Positions 39,021 to 48,763 of a stretch of DNA of 64,000 bases are shown here, one piece after another (position 1 is the first letter of the stretch; each line of letters begins with the position of its first letter). A model generated the notes under the pieces. The model searched no databases, was not told where the DNA came from, and saw only the letters and a list, made by a program, of their open reading frames with translations. Made by a program: the position numbers and the translations under genes. Source of the DNA: Marinilactibacillus sp042660675 (GTDB lineage Bacteria > Bacillota > Bacilli > Lactobacillales > Carnobacteriaceae_A); contig NZ_JBHSUL010000027.1 in the NCBI RefSeq assembly GCF_042660675.1, forward strand, positions 186,001 through 250,000, given 5' to 3'.

Positions 39021-39848
39021 ATGGCTCAGAATCAGACCATCAATCAAGAAAAGCTACAACAAGCAATCTTGTCAAAACAACGTCCAACACCCCCTAGTCC
39101 GATTGTGTCTGTACAAATATTCGCCATGCGTGCACTACTCAGAACGAAACATGCTCCAATGGCACTAATGGATATTACAGCTATGCCGATTTTATTTTTA
39201 CTGATGTTTACTTTCTTATTTGGTGGTGCTATTGCTGGTTCGGTTCAGGAGTATCTTCAATTTATACTACCTGGTATTTTAGTACAGACTGTCACCCAGA
39301 TTACCATGTACACCGGGCTTGATTTAAATAAAGATATTCAAAAAGGCTTTTTCGATCGTCAAAGAACGTTACCGATCTGGGGACCTTCTTCTCTGGTAGG
39401 TGCAATGACTTTCGATGCGCTCAGATACACCATTGCTTCAATGATCATGATTTTGTTTGCTATGATCTTAGGCTTCAGACCCGAAGGTGGCTTAATCGGT
39501 ATTATTCTAGCAGTGGGCCTTTTGCTTGTGTTTTCTTTCTGTCTTTCATGGATTTGGAATGTTTTAGCACTCGTTTTGAAATCTGAAAATGCTTTGATGG
39601 CTAGTGCAATGATGGTCATCTTTCCTTTGACCTTTTTGAGTAGTGCTTTTGTCGACCCAAGTACAATGCCTCGCATTCTGGAAACTTTTGTTAAAATCAA
39701 TCCAATCTCTATGCTTGTAGATGCTGTCAGAGGACTGATGCATGGGTATGATGTCTCTACTGCTATCTTTTGGACACTCATTGCGTCAGGTATCATGCTT
39801 GTCATTTTTGCACCACTGACTATGCGACTTTATAACAACAAAAATTAA
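39021..39848 (+). CDS. DrrB-type ABC-2 permease
   Basis: The 275-residue membrane partner of the preceding ATPase has six helices. The ABC-2 family pattern is QYLQFILPGILVQTVTQI..., then GFFDRQRTLPIWGPSSLVGAM (residues about 115-140) and FLSSAFVDPSTMPRILETFVKINPIS near residue 210. It has its own GGAGG 15 bases after the ATPase readthrough stop. Together the pair would export an amphipathic drug or lipid. The intact permease suggests that the exporter is or recently was functional. Confidence 0.9.
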   Translation: MAQNQTINQEKLQQAILSKQRPTPPSPIVSVQIFAMRALLRTKHAPMALMDITAMPILFLLMFTFLFGGAIAGSVQEYLQFILPGILVQTVTQITMYTGLDLNKDIQKGFFDRQRTLPIWGPSSLVGAMTFDALRYTIASMIMILFAMILGFRPEGGLIGIILAVGLLLVFSFCLSWIWNVLALVLKSENALMASAMMVIFPLTFLSSAFVDPSTMPRILETFVKINPISMLVDAVRGLMHGYDVSTAIFWTLIASGIMLVIFAPLTMRLYNNKN

Positions 39849-39873
39849 TACACCTATCTTTTTAAAAAGTAAT

Positions 39874-39908
39874 AAACCCCCATCAACGAATGCGTTGATG
39901 GGGGTTTG
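39874..39908. terminator. Strong terminator between the ABC exporter and smpB
   Basis: AAACCCCCATCAACG-AATG-CGTTGATGGGGGTTT is a perfect 15-bp stem serving both converging operons. Confidence 0.95.
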
Positions 39909-39912
39909 AGTG

Positions 39913-40383
39913 TTAACGGTAATCTTTCATTGCACGATCAACTTGACGCTTCTGATCTTTTTGCTTGAGTGATTCGCGTTTATCGTATTGTTTTTTACCT
40001 TTTGCGAGACCAATCAGTACTTTGGCATATCCATTTCGAATATACACCTTCAGCGGTACAATCGTTACCCCACCTTGTTTGGTTTCTCCAACAAATTTAT
40101 CAATCTGTTTTTTCTTCATCAATAGTTTTCTAGTTCTCACAGGATCATGATTAAACTGGTTTCCTTTATCGAATGGCGCAATATGCACATTGTATAACCA
40201 CATTTCTCCATTGCGAATGCCAGCATAACCATCCTTAAGGTTAATTCTGCCGGCACGAATTGACTTGATTTCCGTTCCGTTCAAGACGATCCCTGCTTCA
40301 ACAGTATCTAAAATACTATATTCAAATCTTGCTTTTTTATTTTGAGCAATCAGCTTGCCTTCACCTTTAGGCACCTGTATCAC
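39913..40383 (-). CDS. smpB: SsrA-binding protein SmpB
   Basis: SmpB binds tmRNA and delivers it to stalled ribosomes for trans-translation. The 156-residue protein has the OB-fold core (ARFEYSILDTVEAGIVLNGTEIKSIR), the GYAKVLIGLAKGKKQYDKR segment and the basic C-terminal tail that reads the empty mRNA channel. It follows rnr by about 20 bases. In many Lactobacillales ssrA lies directly behind smpB; here a transporter follows, and tmRNA appears to lie elsewhere (beyond the left edge). Confidence 0.97.
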   Translation of the reverse strand: MIQVPKGEGKLIAQNKKARFEYSILDTVEAGIVLNGTEIKSIRAGRINLKDGYAGIRNGEMWLYNVHIAPFDKGNQFNHDPVRTRKLLMKKKQIDKFVGETKQGGVTIVPLKVYIRNGYAKVLIGLAKGKKQYDKRESLKQKDQKRQVDRAMKDYR

Positions 40384-40403
40384 CCTCCTTTTGTCTACGA
40401 CTA

Positions 40404-42746
40404 CTACTTACGTTTTCCTGATCTTTTTTTCTTGGTTGTTCTTCTTTGAGAAGACGGTTGATTTCGATCAGATCTTTGAGTCCCTTTTGAGTTTTTGCCA
40501 CGTCTTTGGTTCTTATTTCTGCCTGATTGATTTTTGGGTTTGGATTGTTTTCGTTTTTCATCTTCAGGAATATCAGCTAACTCAAAGTCGATTTGGTAGC
40601 CTTCAATATTTGCTGCAGTCAATTTAACTTTGACTGGTTCTCCAATTTTAAAGGTTCTACCTGTTCGACGACCCATCAGAATCAATCCACGTTCGTTGAA
40701 TTCATAGTAATCATCATCCATTTTAGAGATATGCACGAGTCCTTCAACTGTATTCGGTAATTGAACAAACATTCCAAAATTCGTAACAGATGTAACGAGT
40801 CCTTCGAATTCTTCCCCAATTTTCCCAGCCATATATTCTGTTTTCTTCAGTTCATCAGTTTCACGTTCAGCATCTACTGCACGACGTTCGGTTTTGGAAC
40901 TGTGCTCTGCTATTTCTGGTAATTTTTTCTCCCAGCGTTGACGAGCTTTCTGATCTTTTCCGACTTCATCATAGTAATGAATCAATCGATGAAGAATCAA
41001 ATCAGGATAACGTCTGATTGGAGAAGTGAAGTGAGAATAATAATCAGCTGCTAATCCGTAATGTCCAATAGGATCCACGTCATATTTTGCTTGCTGCATC
41101 GATCTCAGCATCAGCATACTAACAACCGTCTCTTCTGGTTTCCCTTTAACTTCATTCATCACAGCTTGTAAATCAAGTGGAGAGACACTATCTTTTGTCC
41201 CTTTTACATTGATTCCAAAACTTGAAACAAATTCCAAGAACCTCTGCATTTTTGCTTCATCTGGACGCGCGTGAATTCTATATAAAATAGGTAATTGCTG
41301 CTTTGCATAATATTCAGAAACTGTTTCGTTCGCTGCTAACATAAAAGACTCTATCAAACGTTCACCTATGCCGCGATCGCGCACAAGAATATCCACAGGC
41401 ATCCCTTCAGGATCAACTTCGATTTTTGCTTCTCTTGTATCAAAGTCGATAGATCCACGACTGACTCTTTTCTTCTCAAGAATATGATGTAGTTCTCCCA
41501 TCGTTTCGAAAAGACCTACTAAGTCAGCATGTTCCTTCAATGTGTCCGGGTCTTTTTCTGTTAAAATCTCATTGACTGCTGTATACGTCATCCGACGGAA
41601 CGAACGGATGACACTGGGAAAGATTTCATAGCTTACGATATCACCAGACGGATCAATTTCCATTTCACAACTTAATGTCAGACGATCAACATTTGGGTGC
41701 AGTGAACAGATTCCGTTTGAAAGACGTTGCGGTAACATTGGTACTACTCGGTCAGTCAAATACACACTAGTCCCACGCTCAAAAGCTTCTTGATCCATTG
41801 GGCTATCTTCTGTTACATAATGCGAAACATCTGCGATATGAACACCTAAGTGGTAATGGCCATTCTCAAGCTTTTTGACCACAACTGCATCATCTAAATC
41901 TTTTGCATCTGCTCCATCAATGGTCACAATGACTTCATCTCGCAAGTCTCTACGGCCTTCTAAATCTGCTTCAGTGATTTGATCCGGTACAGATTCTGCT
42001 TCTTCAATCACTTCATCAGGAAATTCTGAAGGAATATTATATTTGTTCACGATTGTAAGAATTTCAATTCCTGGTTCGTCTTTATGCCCAATCGTACGAA
42101 CAACAAATCCAAACATGTCCTCATCATTGCTTCGAGGATATTTAGAAATTTCAACCTGAACGATGCTACCTTCTACAGGACGAATTCCTTTGTCTGTGAT
42201 TTGCATCTTCATGCTTGGAATTTTCTTGCTTTGAGTTTTGACATATCCGAATAGTCCACTATTTGAGACTTCATCATCCGAGTAAGCATGGAATTCTCCT
42301 ATCAGCGTTGTTGTTGCACGTTCAACGACCTCAAGAACTCTCCCAACAGGTCCTTTACCCTTCCAAGGAACAGCCTCTTTTGTCACTTCAATCGTGACTA
42401 GATCGCCATTCAGTGCTGAGTTTGTTTCGTGGGGTGGAATAAAAATATCTTCGTCAAATTCTTCTATTGGAACAAACCCAAATCCTTTGTCCGTACCACT
42501 AAAGACACCTTGCATAACCGGTTCTGCATCTTTCAGTTTAAATCGGCCTTCTTGAGTCAGTACAATTCTGCCTTCACGTTCTAGTTCAGCGATCGCGTTA
42601 ATCATTTTCTTGAAAGCTTTTGAGCCTGTACTATTTACACCTTCGCTAATCGCTTTAACCTCTACACTATTTTCTTTATGATTCTCGATAAAATTCAGAA
42701 TCGTTTCTTTTAATTGTTCTATGTCTTCGTTTAATTCTTTATTCAT
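40404..42746 (-). CDS. rnr: Ribonuclease R
   Basis: RNase R is a processive 3'-5' exoribonuclease that degrades structured and tmRNA-tagged messages. The 780-residue protein has an N-terminal winged helix and two cold-shock domains. The RNB catalytic domain has DGADAKDLDDAVVVKK (catalytic aspartates, near residue 275). A C-terminal S1 domain (GLVTSVTNFGMFVQLPNTVEG) and a lysine-rich tail follow. ATG 42746 follows GGAGGG. It is co-transcribed with the upstream esterase gene, with which it overlaps, and with smpB downstream. Confidence 0.96.
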   Translation of the reverse strand: MNKELNEDIEQLKETILNFIENHKENSVEVKAISEGVNSTGSKAFKKMINAIAELEREGRIVLTQEGRFKLKDAEPVMQGVFSGTDKGFGFVPIEEFDEDIFIPPHETNSALNGDLVTIEVTKEAVPWKGKGPVGRVLEVVERATTTLIGEFHAYSDDEVSNSGLFGYVKTQSKKIPSMKMQITDKGIRPVEGSIVQVEISKYPRSNDEDMFGFVVRTIGHKDEPGIEILTIVNKYNIPSEFPDEVIEEAESVPDQITEADLEGRRDLRDEVIVTIDGADAKDLDDAVVVKKLENGHYHLGVHIADVSHYVTEDSPMDQEAFERGTSVYLTDRVVPMLPQRLSNGICSLHPNVDRLTLSCEMEIDPSGDIVSYEIFPSVIRSFRRMTYTAVNEILTEKDPDTLKEHADLVGLFETMGELHHILEKKRVSRGSIDFDTREAKIEVDPEGMPVDILVRDRGIGERLIESFMLAANETVSEYYAKQQLPILYRIHARPDEAKMQRFLEFVSSFGINVKGTKDSVSPLDLQAVMNEVKGKPEETVVSMLMLRSMQQAKYDVDPIGHYGLAADYYSHFTSPIRRYPDLILHRLIHYYDEVGKDQKARQRWEKKLPEIAEHSSKTERRAVDAERETDELKKTEYMAGKIGEEFEGLVTSVTNFGMFVQLPNTVEGLVHISKMDDDYYEFNERGLILMGRRTGRTFKIGEPVKVKLTAANIEGYQIDFELADIPEDEKRKQSKPKNQSGRNKNQRRGKNSKGTQRSDRNQPSSQRRTTKKKRSGKRK

Positions 42747-43501
42747 GTATTCCCTCCATCCCATTCTAATGTGGATAAGAATGTTAATAAATCAATTTGT
42801 AGCTGTTTTCCGAACTGTCCAGTTGTGATCACATGCGGTGCCTCTTCATACCAATGGAAATCAACTGTAGCATTCGTCAGCGCATCTCTATATTCTCCAG
42901 ATTGATGTGGATTAATCATCTCATCATCGCCACCTTGCGCAATAAAGACCATTCCTGTTTCATTTGGGTATTGAGGCACCATTGTTTTAACGAAAGTGTT
43001 TAACCCATTTAAAATCATTTCCAATTTTGGTTCTGAAGCTGTTTTCAATCCAGCAATTTGTTCTCTAGAAAATCCGGCATTCATTTTCACTTGTTCATAC
43101 CAGATCATAAAATTCTCCGGCACTCTGTTTTTTCCGTTATCCATTACTGGTGAAGAAAAGGTTCCAGCGGCTTTAACATCTTGTGTCAACATTAAATGCG
43201 TTGCAACGATACCGCCAAGAGACAAGCCAAAGGTCGCAATTTCATTGTAGCCTTTTTCTTTTAAAAATGAGTAGGCTTTTTCACCGTCTCGCTTCCAGTC
43301 TTCAATACCATAATTAAAGATATCGTCTGGATCTTCCGTTCCATGTCCAGACAGTGTTGGTGCATAGACTGTATAATCTGCACGCTCCAGCGCCCTGGCT
43401 AAACTTCTCACGTCATTTGGGGTACTCGTAAAAGCGTGGAATAAAATCACCGCTCTCGGTCCCTTTTCAAAAAATATTGTTCGATCTCTCACTTCGTTCA
43501 C
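42743..43501 (-). CDS. est: Carboxylesterase (Est30-like alpha/beta hydrolase)
   Basis: The 252-residue alpha/beta hydrolase has FHAFTSTPNDVRSLA (oxyanion region), the nucleophile elbow GLSLGG (near residue 93), FIAQGGDDEMINP (Asp, near residue 195) and YEEAPHVITT (catalytic His, near residue 224). Esterases of this type are conserved between secG and rnr in Firmicutes. A promoter TTGGAT-18-TATTAA (43573-43544) precedes it. The physiological substrate is unknown. Confidence 0.92.
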   Translation of the reverse strand: MNEVRDRTIFFEKGPRAVILFHAFTSTPNDVRSLARALERADYTVYAPTLSGHGTEDPDDIFNYGIEDWKRDGEKAYSFLKEKGYNEIATFGLSLGGIVATHLMLTQDVKAAGTFSSPVMDNGKNRVPENFMIWYEQVKMNAGFSREQIAGLKTASEPKLEMILNGLNTFVKTMVPQYPNETGMVFIAQGGDDEMINPHQSGEYRDALTNATVDFHWYEEAPHVITTGQFGKQLQIDLLTFLSTLEWDGGNT

Positions 43502-43543
43502 TCCTTAACTCTATACCTATATTTTACCTTACTTTGTGAAATA

Positions 43544-43573
43544 TTAATACTGAAATACGCCTACCGTATCCAA
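43544..43573 (-). promoter_or_regulatory. Promoter of est-rnr-smpB
   Basis: On the minus strand TTGGAT and TATTAA are separated by 18 bases, about 45 bases upstream of the esterase ATG and downstream of the secG terminator. Confidence 0.5.
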
Positions 43574-43597
43574 GTGGCTTACTAACTAAAAGACAAT

Positions 43598-43670
43598 AAA
43601 AAGGAGCGGCCCATTTGTACACTCTGCAAGCTGAGATATTCAGCTCACGTACTTTTGGATCTGCTCCTTA
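43598..43670 (-). terminator. Long branched terminator after secG
   Basis: An outer AAGGAGC/GCTCCTT stem encloses an inner GAGCTGAATATCTCAGCT hairpin and further pairing; T5 follows on the minus strand. At about 70 bases it is much longer than an ordinary terminator. Confidence 0.6.
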
Positions 43671-43691
43671 ATCAGTATCATATTATATTAA

Positions 43692-43922
43692 TTAGAAAAA
43701 TCGAGTTAACGCTAATGCAAGAACGAAGAAAAGTACGATACAAACGATTGTTGTCTTAATCAGAACCGCTTCGAATCCTCTTGCTTTTTGTTTCCCAAAT
43801 AATTGGCTTGCTCCACCTAAGAAAGCGTTGGATGCACTTTGAGTTTTAGTTGGCTGCATAGCCACTACGATTATAATAAATATTGATAATACGAGCATAA
43901 ATCCTAATAAAAAATCATACAT
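43692..43922 (-). CDS. secG: Preprotein translocase subunit SecG
   Basis: The 76-residue protein has two helices (FLLGFMLVLSIFIIIVVAM and TTIVCIVLFFVLALALT) around the conserved amphipathic loop QPTKTQSASNAFLGGASQLFG. SecG helps SecYE-SecA export proteins. Location upstream of est-rnr-smpB is the typical Firmicutes order. GGGAGG lies eleven bases before ATG, a wider gap than usual. A TGCTATATT extended -10 is seen upstream. Confidence 0.95.
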   Translation of the reverse strand: MYDFLLGFMLVLSIFIIIVVAMQPTKTQSASNAFLGGASQLFGKQKARGFEAVLIKTTIVCIVLFFVLALALTRFF

Positions 43923-44049
43923 CTCGGAATTGACCTCCCATTTATAAGTCTCTCATTCATTAATATAGCACAAACTGACCTGCATTGCCAGCCCGGATTC
44001 AAGTTGATTTTTTAATAAAATACCCTAAGCATCGATGATTTTAATTGGA

Positions 44050-44871
44050 TTACCCAAGCGCTACATCTAAGATCATCATAATTGTAAAACCACCCATTAA
44101 GGCCAATGTCGCGCTATCTTTGTTCCCATTTGTTTGAGATTCAGGAATCAGTTCTTCTACAACGACAAAAATCATTGCACCAGCTGCAAAAGCCAGAGCG
44201 TAAGGTAAAATAGCTGAGATTGAAATAACAGCTATGGCTCCAATGACTGCGGCAATCGGTTCGACGATTGCTGACAGCTGCCCAATATTAAAAGCTCTCC
44301 AACGGCTAGTCCCAGCTGCTCTGATTGGCATAGATAAAGCAGATCCTTCTGGGATATTCTGTATACCTATTCCAAGTGCAAGACCTACTGCACTTAAAAA
44401 AGCATCTCCGTTTGCCACACCTGCCGCAATCGCTCCAAATGCAACACCTACGGACAAGCCTTCTGGAATATTATGAATGGTGATCGCTAAAAAGAGTAGT
44501 AAATTTTTAGAGGCTTTTGTTTGGGGTCCTTCTTTATTTTCTTCCGGCTCATTCAAATGTAAATGTGGAATAACTACATCTATCAATCTTAAGAAAAATC
44601 CCCCCACTAAAAATCCGACAGCTGCTGGAAAGAAAGACCAGACTCCGTATCCACTCTCTTCTGCATTGGTAATTGCTGGTGCTAAAAGTGACCAGAAAGA
44701 TGCCGCGATCATAACACCCGCTGCAAATCCATTCATGATATCTAAAAACTTTTGGTTGATTTCTTTGAACAAAAATACAAATGCAGACCCAACTATCGTA
44801 CAACTCCAAGTAAAGAGACCGGCAATTAGTGCTTGTAAAACTGGATGAAAGGTACTGAACGTTTCTAAAAT
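44050..44871 (-). CDS. ZIP-family divalent metal transporter with probable ATT start
   Basis: The membrane protein takes up zinc or a similar metal. Helix IV and V metal-site motifs are visible as HNIPEGLSVGV and IQNIPEGSALSMP. The first ATG/GTG/TTG-type start (TTG 44772) would remove the first helix. The same open frame extends upstream through HPVLQALIAGLFTWSCTIVGSA, the usual ZIP N-terminus, to ATT 44871 or ATC 44874, just after AAAGGAG. No canonical start exists there. The non-canonical start gives 273 residues, the normal family length. Confidence 0.85.
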   Translation of the reverse strand: MLETFSTFHPVLQALIAGLFTWSCTIVGSAFVFLFKEINQKFLDIMNGFAAGVMIAASFWSLLAPAITNAEESGYGVWSFFPAAVGFLVGGFFLRLIDVVIPHLHLNEPEENKEGPQTKASKNLLLFLAITIHNIPEGLSVGVAFGAIAAGVANGDAFLSAVGLALGIGIQNIPEGSALSMPIRAAGTSRWRAFNIGQLSAIVEPIAAVIGAIAVISISAILPYALAFAAGAMIFVVVEELIPESQTNGNKDSATLALMGGFTIMMILDVALG

Positions 44872-44969
44872 GATACTATCTCCTTTATTTTAAATTTATG
44901 TATAGAGCAACTAAAGAAAAGTATATCCTTTCAAATAGATAAGTCAAAGAAAAGCTTTTAAAATAAATC

Positions 44970-45005
44970 AAAAACCTCTTACTCAGATTGTGAGCAAGAG
45001 GTTTC
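44970..45005 (-). terminator. Terminator of the glycolytic operon
   Basis: AAACCTCTTGCTCA...TGAGTAAGAGGTTT on the minus strand is a 14-bp stem with one mismatch, followed by T-rich sequence. Confidence 0.9.
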
Positions 45006-45069
45006 GATTATTTTCTTCATCAATCAGCAAATGAGGTTACTGGTTGAAGAGAAACTTTTTAAACTAAAA

Positions 45070-46368
45070 TTATTTGTTTTTAAGGTTGTAGAAAGCAGAA
45101 AGACCTTCGTATACTGCTTGAGAACCTAATTGATCTTCGATTCTTAATAGTTGGTTGTATTTAGCAATACGGTCAGTACGGCTTAATGAACCAGTTTTGA
45201 TTTGTCCAGCGTTAGTTGCAACAGCGATATCAGAAATTGTAGCATCTTCTGTTTCACCAGAACGGTGAGATACAACTGCAGTGTAACCAGCTTTTTTAGC
45301 CATTTCGATTGCATTGAAAGTTTCAGTTAATGTACCGATTTGGTTAACTTTGATAAGGATAGAGTTTGCAACACCCATATCAATTGCTTTAGATAATTTT
45401 TCAGTGTTTGTTACGAATAAATCGTCCCCAACAAGTTGTACTTTATCTCCTAAAGCTTCCGTTAATTTTTTAGTACCTTCCCAGTCATTTTCATCTAATC
45501 CATCTTCAATAGAAATTAATGGATATTTTTCAACTAGGTTTTTGTAGATTTCGATCATTTCATCAGCAGTTTTTTCACCTTCGCCTGAATCAGCTAAGTT
45601 GTAAACGCCTTTTTCAGCATCGTAGAATTCTGCAGAAGCAGCATCCATTGCTAACATAACGTCAGTACCTGGTTTGTATCCAGCTTTTTCGATCGCTTCG
45701 ATGATGACTTCGAAACCTTCTTCGTTAGAGCTCAAGTTAGGTGCAAATCCACCCTCGTCACCAACTGAAGTCGCTAATCCTCTAGATTTCAAGATTGCTG
45801 CTAATGCGTGGAATACTTCCGCACCCATACGAATAGCTTCTTTGAATGTAGGTGCTCCTACAGGCATGATCATGAATTCTTGGAAATCGATACTGTTATC
45901 AGCATGAGAACCACCATTAATAATATTCATCATTGGTGTAGGTAATACTTTAGTGTTTGTTCCACCAAGATATCTATACAATGGTAAGTCAAGGTAATCT
46001 GCAGCAGCGCGCGCAACCGCAATAGACACACCTAAAATAGCGTTAGCGCCTAATTTGCTTTTGTTTGGAGTTCCGTCTAATTCGATCAACGCTTTGTCGA
46101 TACCCATTTGATCGCGAATATCCATACCGATAACCGCTTCAGCGATTGTATCGTTTACGTTATCAACAGCTTTAGTAACACCTTTTCCAAGGTAGCGATC
46201 TTTGTCTCCATCACGTAATTCAACAGCTTCGTGTTCACCAGTTGAAGCACCTGAAGGTACCATTCCGCGTCCGAAAGCTCCTGATTCTGTAAATACGTCT
46301 ACTTCGATTGTTGGGTTACCACGAGAATCTAAAACTTCGCGTGCAATAACATCTGTAATATATGGCAT
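45070..46368 (-). CDS. eno: Enolase
   Basis: Enolase converts 2-phosphoglycerate to phosphoenolpyruvate. The 432-residue protein (ATG 46368, GGAG upstream) starts PYITDVIAREVLDSRGNPT and contains SGASTGEHEAVELRDGD. It also has the metal-binding DAASAEFYD, SIEDGLDENDWEG and VGDDLFVTN, the catalytic lysine in NSILIKVNQIGT, and SHRSGETEDATI. It is the last gene of the cggR operon, with a strong terminator after it. A longer reading upstream to 46410 lacks conservation. Confidence 0.97.
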   Translation of the reverse strand: MPYITDVIAREVLDSRGNPTIEVDVFTESGAFGRGMVPSGASTGEHEAVELRDGDKDRYLGKGVTKAVDNVNDTIAEAVIGMDIRDQMGIDKALIELDGTPNKSKLGANAILGVSIAVARAAADYLDLPLYRYLGGTNTKVLPTPMMNIINGGSHADNSIDFQEFMIMPVGAPTFKEAIRMGAEVFHALAAILKSRGLATSVGDEGGFAPNLSSNEEGFEVIIEAIEKAGYKPGTDVMLAMDAASAEFYDAEKGVYNLADSGEGEKTADEMIEIYKNLVEKYPLISIEDGLDENDWEGTKKLTEALGDKVQLVGDDLFVTNTEKLSKAIDMGVANSILIKVNQIGTLTETFNAIEMAKKAGYTAVVSHRSGETEDATISDIAVATNAGQIKTGSLSRTDRIAKYNQLLRIEDQLGSQAVYEGLSAFYNLKNK

Positions 46369-46451
46369 TGTATTGATCTCCTTTAAAATTGTTTTTTTAT
46401 TTATACTCACTTTTTAAGTGGTTAAATACAGCTTTAGTGTTGCATTGGTGA

Positions 46452-47987
46452 TTATTTATCTTGAATGATCAGACTTTCTCCAGTCATCTCTTCAGGTTTT
46501 TCGATGCCTAATAGCTCAAGCATAGTAGGTGATACGTCAGCTAATTTACCGTCTTCACGCAAATGAATGTTGTGCTTAGTGACGATTACCGGTACTGGAA
46601 CAGTTGTATGGGCAGTATGCGGTTTACCATCTGGTGTTAACTCAGTATCCGCATTACCATGATCCGCAAAGATAATTGCGTATCCACCTTTTTCAAGAAT
46701 TAAATCAACGACTTTACCTAAGTTCTCATCTACTGCTTCAATCGCTTTGATTGTTGGTTCTAGCATACCAGAATGTCCAACCATATCAGGATTTGCATAG
46801 TTTAAGATGATTGCATCGTGTTTATCGTCTTCAATATCTTTTACTAATGCGTCTGTTACTTCGTACGCACTCATTTCAGGTTTCAAGTCATAAGTTTCGA
46901 CCTGTGGAGAAGGAATCAGGATACGATTTTCCCCAGGAAACTCATCATTTGTCCCACCATTCATAAAGAATGTAACGTGAGGATATTTTTCAGTTTCAGC
47001 AATACGCAATTGAGATAAACCGTGATTAGATAATACTTCTCCAATAACGTTTTTCAAATGAACTGGCGGGAACATCACTTCTGCATCCATGTCAGCAGAG
47101 TATTGTGTCATTGTTACAAACTTGATATTCTTCGGTGTATTTTTACGATCGAATTCATTGAAATCCGGTTCAGTGATCGCGCGAGACAATTGGCTGGCAC
47201 GGTCAGGACGGAAGTTAAAGAACACAATCGCATCGTTATCTTGAACAGTTGCTACAGGTTGACCATCTTTTTCGATAACTGTTGGTACAATAAATTCATC
47301 CATTTCATCTTTTGCGTAACTTGCTTTGACAGCTTCTACCGGATCTGTGGCTTTTACCCCTTCACCATTAAAGATGGCGTCATATGCTTTTTCTACACGT
47401 GGCCAGCGAGTATCGCGGTCCATTGCGTAGAAACGACCAGATACAGATGCAATCGCGCCAATACCTAATTCTGCAATAACGTTTTGTAAATCTTCAATAA
47501 ATCCAGCTCCAGAATCCGGTGCAACGTCGCGTCCATCTGTAAATGCATGAACAAAAACTTTGCTGATTCCTTGTTCTTTTGCTGTTTCAAGTAGTGCTGT
47601 TAGGTGACGAACATGACTATGCACACCACCATCTGAAATCAATCCAAAGAAGTGTAGTGCTGAATCATTTTCCTTAACGTGATTAAACGCTCCGGTCAAA
47701 ACTTCATTTGTTTGAAATTCTCCATCTGAAATAGCTTTGTCAATACGAGTAATACTTTGGTAAACAATACGTCCAGCACCAATATTCGTATGACCTACCT
47801 CAGAGTTCCCCATTTGACCTTCAGGAAGGCCAACTGGTAGACCAGAAGCTTGAAGGGTTGCATGTGGATATGTTTTCCAGAAACGATCAAAGTTTGGCTT
47901 TTCAGCTTGTTCTACTGCGTTACCGTATTGATCAGGTCTCCACCCAAATCCATCTAAGATAATAATCGCTACAGGTGCTTTACTCAT
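46452..47987 (-). CDS. gpmI: 2,3-bisphosphoglycerate-independent phosphoglycerate mutase
   Basis: It interconverts 3- and 2-phosphoglycerate. The 511-residue metalloenzyme has the alkaline-phosphatase fold: IIILDGFGWR (metal Asp), the phosphoserine in MGNSEVGHTNIGAGRI (Ser near 62), HAFTDGRDVAP, FNFRPDRA, NYANPDMVGHSG and ADHGNADTE. Its start lies one base from the tpiA stop, so the two are coupled. Confidence 0.97.
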   Translation of the reverse strand: MSKAPVAIIILDGFGWRPDQYGNAVEQAEKPNFDRFWKTYPHATLQASGLPVGLPEGQMGNSEVGHTNIGAGRIVYQSITRIDKAISDGEFQTNEVLTGAFNHVKENDSALHFFGLISDGGVHSHVRHLTALLETAKEQGISKVFVHAFTDGRDVAPDSGAGFIEDLQNVIAELGIGAIASVSGRFYAMDRDTRWPRVEKAYDAIFNGEGVKATDPVEAVKASYAKDEMDEFIVPTVIEKDGQPVATVQDNDAIVFFNFRPDRASQLSRAITEPDFNEFDRKNTPKNIKFVTMTQYSADMDAEVMFPPVHLKNVIGEVLSNHGLSQLRIAETEKYPHVTFFMNGGTNDEFPGENRILIPSPQVETYDLKPEMSAYEVTDALVKDIEDDKHDAIILNYANPDMVGHSGMLEPTIKAIEAVDENLGKVVDLILEKGGYAIIFADHGNADTELTPDGKPHTAHTTVPVPVIVTKHNIHLREDGKLADVSPTMLELLGIEKPEEMTGESLIIQDK

Positions 47988-47988
47988 A

Positions 47989-48744
47989 TTACTTAGCCGC
48001 CTCCAATAATTGTAGGAATGACTCCGCTTCTAGACTTGCTCCACCAACTAATGCACCATCAATATCAGATTGTGCCATTAATTCAGCGATGTTTCCAGGT
48101 TTTACAGAACCACCATATTGAATACGAACAGCTTCTGATACAGCGTCACTGTAAAGTTTTTTTACTGTTTGACGCACTACAGAAATTGTTTCATTTGCTT
48201 CTTCAGAAGTCGCAGTTTTACCAGTTCCGATTGCCCAGATTGGCTCATAAGCGATAACAGAATTTTTAACTTGCTCGTCAGATAGTCCTTCTAACGCTTT
48301 CGTTACTTGGTCAGAAACAAGTTCATTTGTTTCGCCAGCTTCTTTTTGTTCTAATGTTTCTCCAACACAGATGATTGGAACCATTCCATGGTTGAAGATC
48401 GCATGTGCTTTTTTGTTTACATCTTGATCTGTTTCGCCAAAGTACTCACGACGTTCAGAGTGTCCAATGATCACATATTGAGTTCCTAAATCTGCTAATG
48501 CTGCAGGAGAAGTTTCCCCAGTGAATGCACCTTCGTCTTCGAAGTAGCAGTTTTGAGCAGCAATCTTAAGTTCAGTTCCAGCAGTCATGTCAAGCAATGC
48601 TTGAGTGTAAAGGTTAGGAGCTCCGATAACAGCATCTACTTTATCAGAAGAAGGGATATTATTTTTAACCTCTTCAATGAATGACGCAGCTTCAGCCGCA
48701 GTTTTGTTCATCTTCCAGTTACCAGCAATAATTGGTTTACGCAT
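47989..48744 (-). CDS. tpiA: Triosephosphate isomerase
   Basis: It interconverts dihydroxyacetone phosphate and glyceraldehyde-3-phosphate. The 251-residue TIM barrel has the N-terminal GNWKMNKT (catalytic Asn and Lys), VIIGHSERREYF (catalytic His), VIAYEPIWAIGTGKTA (catalytic Glu and flexible loop) and RIQYGGSVKPGN. A promoter-like TTGACC-18-TATAAT (48793-48764) just upstream could give extra tpi-gpmI-eno transcripts. Confidence 0.97.
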   Translation of the reverse strand: MRKPIIAGNWKMNKTAAEAASFIEEVKNNIPSSDKVDAVIGAPNLYTQALLDMTAGTELKIAAQNCYFEDEGAFTGETSPAALADLGTQYVIIGHSERREYFGETDQDVNKKAHAIFNHGMVPIICVGETLEQKEAGETNELVSDQVTKALEGLSDEQVKNSVIAYEPIWAIGTGKTATSEEANETISVVRQTVKKLYSDAVSEAVRIQYGGSVKPGNIAELMAQSDIDGALVGGASLEAESFLQLLEAAK

Positions 48745-48763
48745 AATTCGATTCCTTCTTTCG

